Shown here: positions 58,240 to 64,000 of the stretch, piece by piece
Numbering within the stretch: position 1 is the stretch's first letter
Layout of the letters: every line of letters begins with the position of its first letter
The notes under the pieces: model-generated
What the model saw: the letters and a program-made list of their open reading frames with translations, nothing else
Told to the model about the DNA's origin: nothing
Databases searched by the model: none
Translations under genes and position numbers: made by a program
Source: WHSW01 sp963749365
GTDB lineage: Bacteria; Actinomycetota; Thermoleophilia; Solirubrobacterales; 70-9
DNA: 64,000 bases
Reading direction: 5' to 3'
Assembly (NCBI GenBank): GCA_963749365.1
Contig: CAVVME010000004.1
Span: 62,001-126,000, forward strand

Positions 58240-59971
58240 TCGCCTCCTTGGCCTCGGCCTCGCCGTCGTCGGGCGCGGCCCCGTATTCCTCGGCATCGAA
58301 CTCGGCTCGCATCAGCTCGACCAGCTCGTCCTCGGACAGCTCGCTGCCCGCCGGCACCTCCGCGTCGTCGGCGTCGAGGAGCACGTAGTGCGGGCGCAAC
58401 GAGGCGCCGGCGATCGTCTTGATCGCGTCCGCGAGCCGGTCGCGGGCCTCGGCGGCCTCGGCCTTGCGCTTGTTGAACGCGGCCGAGGCTGGAAAGCCGA
58501 CCTCGAGCGCCGCGTCCTCGATGCTGACCGCGACCGGGCGCGCCGCCGCGAGCACGTGCGAGAGCAGCTCCGCACCGCCCTGGCGAACCTGGTCGATGAC
58601 CGCCGGCCACAACCCGACCAGCTTCTCCAGCTCCACCCCGTCCGCCCCGGCCTTATCCGCCACACCATCGTCATCACCCTCACCTGTCGGCTCGGCGGTC
58701 TCGTCGGCGGGGGGCGGCGACTCCGCGGCGGACGCCTCCCGGGAAGTCTGGACATCGCCGCCAGGCGATTTCCGGGCTTCCCCGGGCGCGGACGCGGCGG
58801 AGTCGCCGCCCCCCGCCCCACCACCCAGCGAAGCCTCGAGCCGCTCGAGCCGCTCCACCAACGCCTCGCGCGAAGGATCAAGCTGCGGCCGCGCGGCACG
58901 CAGCAGCGCCAGCTCGACCGTCATCCGCGGTTCGTCGCCCTCGCGGATCGCCGCCAGCGCGGCTGAGAGCGTGTCGATCGAGCGGCCCAGCGACAGCTCT
59001 GGAATCGCGTGGGCCTGGGAGCGCAGCCGCTCGGGCTCGGCGGCGGTGACCGTGAACGCATCGCCGAGCTCGCCGACGGTGCGGATCACGATCAGCTGGC
59101 GCAGGTGGGCGAGCAGGTCGCGGGCGAACTGGGTCACGTCGCGGCCGGAGCGGGCGAGCCGCTCGCTGACCTCGAGCGCGGCCCTCCCGTCGCCGGTCGC
59201 GATCGCGTCGGCGGCGGCGAGGATCAGCTCCGCGTCGGCGACGCCGAGCACGGCGAGCACGTCGTCGGTCTCGACCCGCTTGCCGCCGTAGGAGACGAGC
59301 TGGTCCAGGGTCCCGAGCGCGTCGCGGAAGCTGCCCGAGGCGGCGCGCGCGATTGCCGCCACCGCCCCGTCGGAGATCTCGATCTGCTCGGCGGCGGAGA
59401 CGCGCCGCAGCACCTCGGCGATCTGCTCGAGCGGGGGGCGCTGGAAATCGAAGCGCTGACAGCGGTCGACGATCGTCGGCATCACCTTGTGCGGCTCGGT
59501 GGTGGCGAGGATGAAGACGGTGTTCGCCGGCGGCTCCTCGAGCGTCTTCAGGAACGCGTTCCAGGCCTCGCGGGTGAGCATGTGGGCCTCGTCGAGGATG
59601 TAGACCTTCCAGTTCCCGGCGGCGGGCGCGTAGCCGACCCGCTCGCGCAGGTCGCGGATGTCGTCGACCGAGCGATTCGAGGCGGCGTCCATCTCGATCA
59701 CGTCGAGCGAGGTCCCGGCGGCGATCGTGACGCACGACTCGCACTCCCCGCACGGGGTCAGGGTCGGGCCCTGGACGCAGTTCAGCGACCGGGCGAGGAT
59801 CTTCGCCAGCGAGGTCTTGCCGGTCCCGCGCGAGCCGACGAAGAGGTAGGCGTGATGGACGCGATCGCGCTCGACCGCGTTGCTGAGCGTACGCACGACG
59901 TGCTCCTGGCCGACCACCTGATCGAAGGCCTGCGGGCGGTGGCTGCGATAGAGGGAGGTCTCGGCACTCAC
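58232..59971 (-). CDS. dnaX: DNA polymerase III subunit tau/gamma
   Basis: A 579-residue AAA+ protein of the replicative clamp loader. LYRSHRPQAFDQVVGQEHVV begins it; Walker A is GSRGTGKTSLAKIL, the zinc module contains CGECESC, and Walker B is VYILDEAHMLT with the sensor ATTEPHKVMPTI. ASGSFRDALGTLDQL is a later family motif. A low-complexity linker (about 370-450, rich in Glu, Ala, Ser, Gly) separates the clamp-loader core from the C-terminal domain that contacts the polymerase. GTG at 59971 is supported by TAGTAT seven bases upstream; the longer frame is a shadow of the divergent region. Confidence 0.96.
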   Translation of the reverse strand: MSAETSLYRSHRPQAFDQVVGQEHVVRTLSNAVERDRVHHAYLFVGSRGTGKTSLAKILARSLNCVQGPTLTPCGECESCVTIAAGTSLDVIEMDAASNRSVDDIRDLRERVGYAPAAGNWKVYILDEAHMLTREAWNAFLKTLEEPPANTVFILATTEPHKVMPTIVDRCQRFDFQRPPLEQIAEVLRRVSAAEQIEISDGAVAAIARAASGSFRDALGTLDQLVSYGGKRVETDDVLAVLGVADAELILAAADAIATGDGRAALEVSERLARSGRDVTQFARDLLAHLRQLIVIRTVGELGDAFTVTAAEPERLRSQAHAIPELSLGRSIDTLSAALAAIREGDEPRMTVELALLRAARPQLDPSREALVERLERLEASLGGGAGGGDSAASAPGEARKSPGGDVQTSREASAAESPPPADETAEPTGEGDDDGVADKAGADGVELEKLVGLWPAVIDQVRQGGAELLSHVLAAARPVAVSIEDAALEVGFPASAAFNKRKAEAAEARDRLADAIKTIAGASLRPHYVLLDADDAEVPAGSELSEDELVELMRAEFDAEEYGAAPDDGEAEAKEASG

Positions 59972-59978
59972 CGAGCCG

Positions 59979-59984
59979 ATACTA
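59979..59984 (-). promoter_or_regulatory. -10 box of dnaX (leaderless)
   Basis: TAGTAT is seven bases before the dnaX GTG. Confidence 0.5.
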
Positions 59985-60040
59985 CCGTCGGGCTGGACGG
60001 CCCCCGCCGGGCCGCGGTATCGCTTTGCCAGACTGTGTCG

Positions 60041-60382
60041 ATGCGATGGATCGCACTCGCCCTGGCAGCGATCGTCCTCGGCGCCGGCGCCCTGCCCGCC
60101 CTGGCCGACGACCGGCCGAAGACGAGGATCGTGATCAAGAAGCTCAAGCACTCCGGCGCCGCGGGCAAGGTGAGCTCGAGGGCCGGCGGCTGCGTCGGCG
60201 GCCGTGAGGTGGCGCTGTTCCGGCTCGACGGCTTCGTGTCGCGCAAGCTCGCCGAGACGCGGACGAACGCGAACGGCAGGTGGCAGGTCGGCAAGCGGCT
60301 GCGAAATGGCCGCTACTTCGCCACCGTCGCGAGCGCCAGCGGATGCCGGTACGACAACTCGAGGACCGAGACGCTGAGATAG
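60041..60382 (+). CDS. Small secreted protein
   Basis: A 113-residue protein with a signal peptide ending near PALADD (about residue 23). The mature part is basic and beta-rich: KTRIVIKKLKHSGAAGKVSS, then two cysteines (GGCVGG and SGCRYDN) and a repeated RTNANGRWQVGKRLRNGRY pattern that may form a small beta barrel of the carboxypeptidase-regulatory/transthyretin-like type. No enzyme motif is seen. It is divergent from dnaX, and its stop lies four bases before the inferred 3' end of the SRP RNA on the opposite strand. Confidence 0.6.
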   Translation: MRWIALALAAIVLGAGALPALADDRPKTRIVIKKLKHSGAAGKVSSRAGGCVGGREVALFRLDGFVSRKLAETRTNANGRWQVGKRLRNGRYFATVASASGCRYDNSRTETLR

Positions 60383-60385
60383 ATA

Positions 60386-60659
60386 TGACCGTGCGGGCCC
60401 GTCCTCGAGAGCGGTCACCGAGCGTGCCCGCCGTGGCTGGCTCGAGTCAGGCTGATCCGCGGCACTTGCCCGGCACCGCTTAAGGCTGCTTCCTTCCGGA
60501 TCTGACCTGGTTCGCGGACGCGCATCGCGCGGGACCTGACCGTCAACACCGCCCGCGGCGTACTGGCCTCGAAGGCCACGACCCTCAGACGAGCTTTCGG
60601 CCCCGCTAGAGCGGATTGCGGGTACAGGGCACCGCTAATTCCCCGCCTAGCACGGTCGG
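60386..60659 (-). ncRNA. ffs: Large (Bacillus-type) signal recognition particle RNA
   Basis: An RNA of about 270 bases that guides membrane-protein targeting with Ffh. On the minus strand the S-domain core is CAGGTCAGATCCGGAAGGA with AGCAGCC following (60485-60510). The 5' part carries the Alu-domain signature CCGTGCTAGGCGGGG, then TAGCGGTGCCCTGTACCCGC and AATCCGCT, as in the Bacillus SRP RNA. The 5' GACCGTGC can pair with GCACGGTC at the 3' end. Boundaries are inferred from these pairings. A TAGGAT box lies just upstream (60665-60670). Its place next to dnaX is common. Confidence 0.88.
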
Positions 60660-60701
60660 GGCAGATCCTAGCGCGGCTAACGGAACCCGGCGCCGGGGCC
60701 G

Positions 60702-61415
60702 ATGCGTCATCCAATGGGACGGTCGACCCGCACCCTCGCCCCGGCGCTCGTCGCGGCTCTGGCGCTGGCGCTGGCCGGGGTGGCGACGGCGACGATGCAG
60801 AGCACGAAGCTGGGGCCGGCGCTCTGCGAAACGACCGGCGGCGGCAGGTTCGTCGACGTCCCCCACTTCCCTGGCGAGCTGATCGACCGGCGGCTGCTCC
60901 GCGATGTCCGCCTGCTCGAGAGGCGCTACTCGATCTTCGTCACTGACGGGTACTCGACCGACCCGGTCCACGCCGCCAACGGCGAGCATCCGATCGGCCT
61001 CGCGCTCGACATCGTCCCCAACAAGGCCGCCGGCGGGCGCTGGTCGGACATCGACCGGCTCGCCGCCTGGGCCGAGCCGCGCCAAAACCGCCCGCGCGAG
61101 CCGTTTCGCTGGGTCGGATATGACGGCGACCGCGGTCACGGGCGCGGCAACCACCTGCACCTCTCCTGGAATCACTCCGAGGTCAGGCCGCGCCACCCGG
61201 CGCGCTCGGTGTACACGGTGCGCTGCCCCCGGCCCGGCGGCGCGGCACCCGCGCCGCCGCCCGACGACGAGCCCGAGAGCCCGCCCGGAGGCGGCGGCTC
61301 CGGCGGCGGCACGGCGGCCGGCGGCGGCTCCGGCGGCAGCGGTTCCGGTGGGGTCGGCAGCAGGCCGCGGCTCGCCCCGCCGGTGATCGAGCACGGCGGC
61401 GTCGGCCTCCCTTGA
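60702..61415 (+). CDS. M15-like secreted peptidase with Gly/Ser-rich tail
   Basis: A 237-residue secreted protein. The N-terminal segment (LAPALVAALALALAGVATA) is a signal peptide. The catalytic region shows HPIGLALDIVPN, where His and Asp match the zinc ligands of the M15 (D-Ala-D-Ala carboxypeptidase/VanY) fold, and GNHLHLSW with the HxH that supplies the last ligand. The C-terminal 70 residues are Pro, then Gly and Ser repeats, probably disordered and wall-spanning. Such enzymes trim peptidoglycan stem peptides. It is divergent from the SRP RNA. Family assignment is by motif only. Confidence 0.72.
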   Translation: MRHPMGRSTRTLAPALVAALALALAGVATATMQSTKLGPALCETTGGGRFVDVPHFPGELIDRRLLRDVRLLERRYSIFVTDGYSTDPVHAANGEHPIGLALDIVPNKAAGGRWSDIDRLAAWAEPRQNRPREPFRWVGYDGDRGHGRGNHLHLSWNHSEVRPRHPARSVYTVRCPRPGGAAPAPPPDDEPESPPGGGGSGGGTAAGGGSGGSGSGGVGSRPRLAPPVIEHGGVGLP

Positions 61416-61422
61416 ACCCGTC

Positions 61423-61466
61423 CGACTACGAGTTGACGACGTATGCGGTGGTCAACTCGTAGTTCG
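61423..61466. repeat. Dispersed palindromic repeat, copy B
   Basis: Arms CGACTACGAGTTGAC and GTCAACTCGTAGTTCG flank the centre GACGTATGCGGTG; the inner arms ACTACGAGTTGAC and GTCAACTCGTAGT are exact complements. It lies between the convergent ends of the M15-like gene and the glycosidase remnant and matches copy A. Confidence 0.75.
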
Positions 61467-61467
61467 A

Positions 61468-61755
61468 CTATTGCCGTCGCTCGAACAGCAGCGCCGTGAC
61501 CACCGGGCGAGACTCGGGCGCGGGCTGATCCTGGGTCGAGTAGGGGCGGTTGAGCAGATGCCTGCGATGGACCAGCGTCGCGGATCCACCCCGTCGAGGT
61601 TGATCGCCTCGCGGGCGCCGAGTGAGACCAGCAGGTCTGCGAGCTCGCCCAGCTCGAGGCCGCCGTCGAGCACCGAGCGGCGCCCGTCGCCGCAGAGGGC
61701 GAGCAGCTCGCCGCCGCCGATCCCGAGCGCGCACCGCGGATAGCGGCGCGATCTT
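61468..61755 (-). pseudogene. C-terminal remnant of a phosphodiester glycosidase (NAGPA-type)
   Basis: About 95 codons of a phosphodiester glycosidase C-terminal domain are readable but broken. CALGIGGGELLALCGDGRRS and DGGLELGELADLLVSLGARE lead to AINLDG; there one G seems to be missing from a G-run, and the frame continues as GSATLVHRRHLLNRPYS and PAPESRPVVTALLFERRQ in another frame. The DGG...NLDGGGSATL pattern is the family signature. An in-frame stop lies just upstream and the HxlR gene follows at 61783, so the 5' part is missing. It may be the leftover of a gene cut by arrival of the HxlR/oxidase pair. Confidence 0.75.
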
Positions 61756-61782
61756 CAACGCGGTGCGCGCGAAGAATCTCGA

Positions 61783-62574
61783 TCAGGCGGCGGGCCTCTT
61801 CGGCCTTGAGACTCTGGAACCTGATCTGGCCGGATCGCCGTCGTCGGCGATCCGTACGCGATCAGGGCCGGCAAGGCGTGAGGCGGCTGTGCGGCGCTTG
61901 TGCGCCGAGCGGCTGGCTGGGGCGAATGCGCTCCAGGTGAACCAGTGGCCGAATCCGCGTTGCAGCGTCCGCGGGCCGCGCATCGTCAGCTGGCCGGCGC
62001 GAATCGCGCCGCCCAGCGCGGCGCGTCCCAGGTAGACGCTGTAGAGGGTGGCGGTGTCGACCTTGACCTCGAGATCGACGTCGAGACCGGGATGCTGGAG
62101 GCAGACTGAGACCTCGGAGGGCTCGAGGACCATCCAGTAGCGCCGCTTGGGGTCGCGAAAGTCGAACTGAACCACGGTTCGGTTCGGTGGGAGCCGCTGG
62201 CGATCGACGTGGCGGGCCATCCAGACGATCAACAGGTCGGGATCGAGTTCCTCGGCGCGCGGCTCGGTGAACGACCAAGTCGCCCCCCACTCGCCGATCG
62301 CCTGCACGACCGGCTGGAGGTCACGACCGGCGGGCGTGAGGCGATATTCGAGGGTGCGGCCTTTGGGGCCCGTCCTGCGCTCGATGACCTCGGCCCGCTC
62401 GAGCGCGCGCATCCGGTCGGTGAGGACCGAGCGCGAGATCCCTGGGAGGCCGCGTTGGAGTTCGTTGAAGCCGCTCGCGCCGCCGAGCATCTCGCGCACG
62501 ATCAGAAGCGTCCAACGGTCGCTGAGGGTCTCGGTGGCCTTGGCGACGGGGCAGTACTGCGCGTAACTGCGCAT
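61783..62574 (-). CDS. HxlR-family regulator with SCP2-like C-terminal domain
   Basis: A 263-residue regulator. The N-terminal winged helix is of the HxlR type: QYCPVAKATETLSDRWTLLI (with the conserved Cys), GFNELQRGLPGISRSVLTDR and GRTLEYRLTPAGRDL. The C-terminal part (about 105-220) resembles an SCP2-type sterol carrier domain, a combination known in HxlR relatives. The last 40 residues are basic and low complexity. It is divergent from the FAD-linked oxidase gene, which it probably controls through the intergenic palindrome at 62629-62643. Function of the lipid-binding domain as effector sensor is inference. Confidence 0.85.
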   Translation of the reverse strand: MRSYAQYCPVAKATETLSDRWTLLIVREMLGGASGFNELQRGLPGISRSVLTDRMRALERAEVIERRTGPKGRTLEYRLTPAGRDLQPVVQAIGEWGATWSFTEPRAEELDPDLLIVWMARHVDRQRLPPNRTVVQFDFRDPKRRYWMVLEPSEVSVCLQHPGLDVDLEVKVDTATLYSVYLGRAALGGAIRAGQLTMRGPRTLQRGFGHWFTWSAFAPASRSAHKRRTAASRLAGPDRVRIADDGDPARSGSRVSRPKRPAA

Positions 62575-62628
62575 CGCGCCCCATGCTAGCCCCGGATTGG
62601 CCGACAGGTCTGGTACTCGGACCGGTTG

Positions 62629-62643
62629 GTTCGAAAGTAGAAC
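62629..62643. promoter_or_regulatory. Candidate HxlR operator
   Basis: GTTC-GAAAGTA-GAAC is a short inverted repeat in the 129-base gap between the divergent HxlR gene and the oxidase gene. Location and symmetry suit a regulator site; there is no experimental support. Confidence 0.35.
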
Positions 62644-62703
62644 TAGTCAGCCCGGGTCGGCGAGCCTACGTTTGAGCTAATCGAGCACACCCGGGAGGAC
62701 GAG

Positions 62704-64000
62704 ATGACCGCTATCCAGACACCACAGGCACCGCCCTCGGAGACGACCGCGTTCGACGAGCTCGGCGAAACGGTCCGCGGAGAGCTGCTGCTGCCGACCA
62801 GCCCCGGCTACGACGCTGCCCGCAGGATCTGGAATGGCGCGATCGACCGCCATCCGGCCTGCATCGCCCGCTGCACCGGCGTGGCCGATGTGGTCGCGGC
62901 GGTGCGCTTCGCGCGCGACCACGACTTGGAGATCGCCGTACGGGGCGGGGGCCACAACGTGGCCGGTACCGCTGTGTGCGACGACGGGGTCGTCATCGAC
63001 CTCTCGCCGATGCGGGCCGTGTCGGTCGACCCCGCCGATCGCACGGCCTGGGTGCAAGCTGGTGCTCTCTGGGGCGACGTCGACCACGAGACGCAGGCCC
63101 ACGGTCTGGCCACCACCGGCGGCATCGTGGGCCACACCGGCGTCGCCGGGCTCACCCTCGGCGGCGGAATCGGCTTCCTCATGCGCAAACACGGGCTCAC
63201 CGTCGACAACCTGCTTGTCGCCGAGGTGGTCACCGCCGAGGGCAGCATCGTCCAGGCGTCCGCCAGCGAACACCCCGATCTGTTCTGGGCGCTGCGAGGC
63301 GGCGGCGGCAACTTCGGCGTGGTCACCTCGTTCCGGTTCGCACTGCATCCTCTCGGCCCAACGGTGATGGCCGGGCCCATCTTCTGGGCGGCCGACGACA
63401 CCACCGACGTGCTGCGCTTCTACCGGGACTTCGCCGCCGAAGCGCCTGACGAGCTCGGCACCGTCGTCAGGCTCGGCACCGTCCCCCCGCTGCCGGTCAT
63501 CCCCGAGGACCTGCACTGGCGACCGGCCATCGCCGTCGCCTGCTGCTACGCAGGCGCCGTCGAAGAGGGCGAGCGTGCGGTGCGGGCCCTCCGCCGGTTC
63601 GGGACGCCGCTCGTCGACCTGCTCGCACCCTGGCCGTACGCCGCCTTCCAGGGCGGCATCGACGACACCGTCCCCCACGGGTGGCACTACTACTGGAAGG
63701 CGACGGACCTCGCCGGCCTCTCCGACGACGCGATCGCCGTTATCACCGATCACGCCTACGCCGCCAGCTCGCCCCGCTCTTACGCGGCGATGTTCCACAT
63801 CGGTGGCGCCGTCGCCCGAGTCCCGCACGACGCCACCGCCTACGCCGGTCGCGACGTGGCCCACACCATGAGCATCGACGCCGTGTGGCTCCCTGACGAG
63901 TCCGGCGAGCACGCCGCGGCCGAGAGCGCTTGGGCGCGGCGGTTCCTCCGAGCCCTCCAACCCCACCGCGCGGGCGTCTACGTCAACTTCCTTGATTCCG
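62704..64000 (+). CDS. FAD-linked oxidase (berberine-bridge-type), 3' end outside window
   Basis: 432 codons of an FAD-dependent oxidoreductase are visible and the frame is open at the right edge. RGGGHNVAGTAVCDDG has H84, the usual covalent FAD attachment site; TTGGIVGHTGVAGLTLGGG and LFWALRGGGGNFGVVTSFRF are the other PCMH-type signatures. The second Cys attachment of berberine-bridge enzymes is not present (VGHTGV), so FAD is probably singly linked. YYWKATDLAGLSDDAI begins the substrate domain. Such enzymes oxidise sugars, amines or aromatic compounds. GGAGGACGAG precedes the ATG, a strong ribosome site. It is divergent from the HxlR regulator. Confidence 0.88.
   Translation, partial: MTAIQTPQAPPSETTAFDELGETVRGELLLPTSPGYDAARRIWNGAIDRHPACIARCTGVADVVAAVRFARDHDLEIAVRGGGHNVAGTAVCDDGVVIDLSPMRAVSVDPADRTAWVQAGALWGDVDHETQAHGLATTGGIVGHTGVAGLTLGGGIGFLMRKHGLTVDNLLVAEVVTAEGSIVQASASEHPDLFWALRGGGGNFGVVTSFRFALHPLGPTVMAGPIFWAADDTTDVLRFYRDFAAEAPDELGTVVRLGTVPPLPVIPEDLHWRPAIAVACCYAGAVEEGERAVRALRRFGTPLVDLLAPWPYAAFQGGIDDTVPHGWHYYWKATDLAGLSDDAIAVITDHAYAASSPRSYAAMFHIGGAVARVPHDATAYAGRDVAHTMSIDAVWLPDESGEHAAAESAWARRFLRALQPHRAGVYVNFLDS

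Noticed and set aside
60445..60543. A small 4.5S-type SRP RNA limited to the S-domain hairpin
   Set aside because: The upstream sequence carries a full Alu-type block and end-to-end pairing, so the large RNA fits better; the short form is only its core.
61290..61350. Repeat array near the end of the M15-like gene
   Set aside because: The GGCGGC-rich repetition encodes a Gly/Ser tail inside an open frame; there are no spacers of constant length, so it is not a CRISPR.

Overview
The window is bacterial chromosomal DNA of very high GC content. Genes are tightly packed and often overlap by 1-11 bases. The gene set suggests an actinobacterium, most likely class Thermoleophilia (Solirubrobacterales or a relative). 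The basis is inference: a six-gene mce operon, an LCP protein, a dnaX-ybaB-recR-lysC-asd cluster, SCP2-type domains, actinobacterial-type icd/mdh, a RemA-like protein and lineage-type secreted proteins with no recognised domain. No phage, insertion sequence, CRISPR array or biosynthetic cluster was seen.

Layout. 1-8.7 kb: minus-strand housekeeping genes (glmU, cut by the left edge; a PucR-type regulator; metG-tatD-rsmA-ispE followed by a DedA-PAP2 fusion) with a plus-strand tRNA-Gln. 8.5-19.9 kb: envelope genes, namely a RemA-like protein, a lipoprotein, two tandem secreted paralogues and a six-gene mce operon with no adjacent permease. 20-26.6 kb: rsmI, a ROK sugar kinase, an LCP cell-wall transferase, an FmdB zinc ribbon, a large secreted protein and glycyl-tRNA synthetase. 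26.6-37.1 kb: a MOSC protein, an R2lox diiron oxidase fused to an SCP2-like domain behind an exact CRP-type palindrome, a membrane class III cyclase, a copper lipoprotein, lon with hsp20, a metallo-beta-lactamase-fold enzyme, a cyclic-nucleotide-binding protein, a fatty acid hydroxylase and a small DNA-binding protein.

37.1-51.4 kb: central metabolism and c-di-GMP signalling. It holds mdh, icd, an AidB-like acyl-CoA dehydrogenase, an M28 peptidase, a diguanylate cyclase, a site-2 protease, a GGDEF-EAL protein, and a succinate dehydrogenase made of flavoprotein, iron-sulfur and CCG-domain subunits. 51.4-60 kb: a minus-strand run dnaX-ybaB-recR-lysC-asd, then a membrane glycosyltransferase-like gene and a cation/proton antiporter. 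60-64 kb: a large, Bacillus-type SRP RNA, an M15-like secreted peptidase, a phosphodiester glycosidase remnant, and a divergent HxlR regulator and FAD-linked oxidase, the last cut by the right edge.

Cross-cutting signals. At least eleven genes have a TANNNT box 6-8 bases before the start codon, the mark of leaderless transcripts, which also fixes several starts. Indels break frames in icd, in the 5' part of the glycosyltransferase-like gene and in the glycosidase remnant, and mdh lacks a standard start codon, so sequence error or decay must be considered. A 44-base near-palindrome occurs twice, each time between convergent genes.
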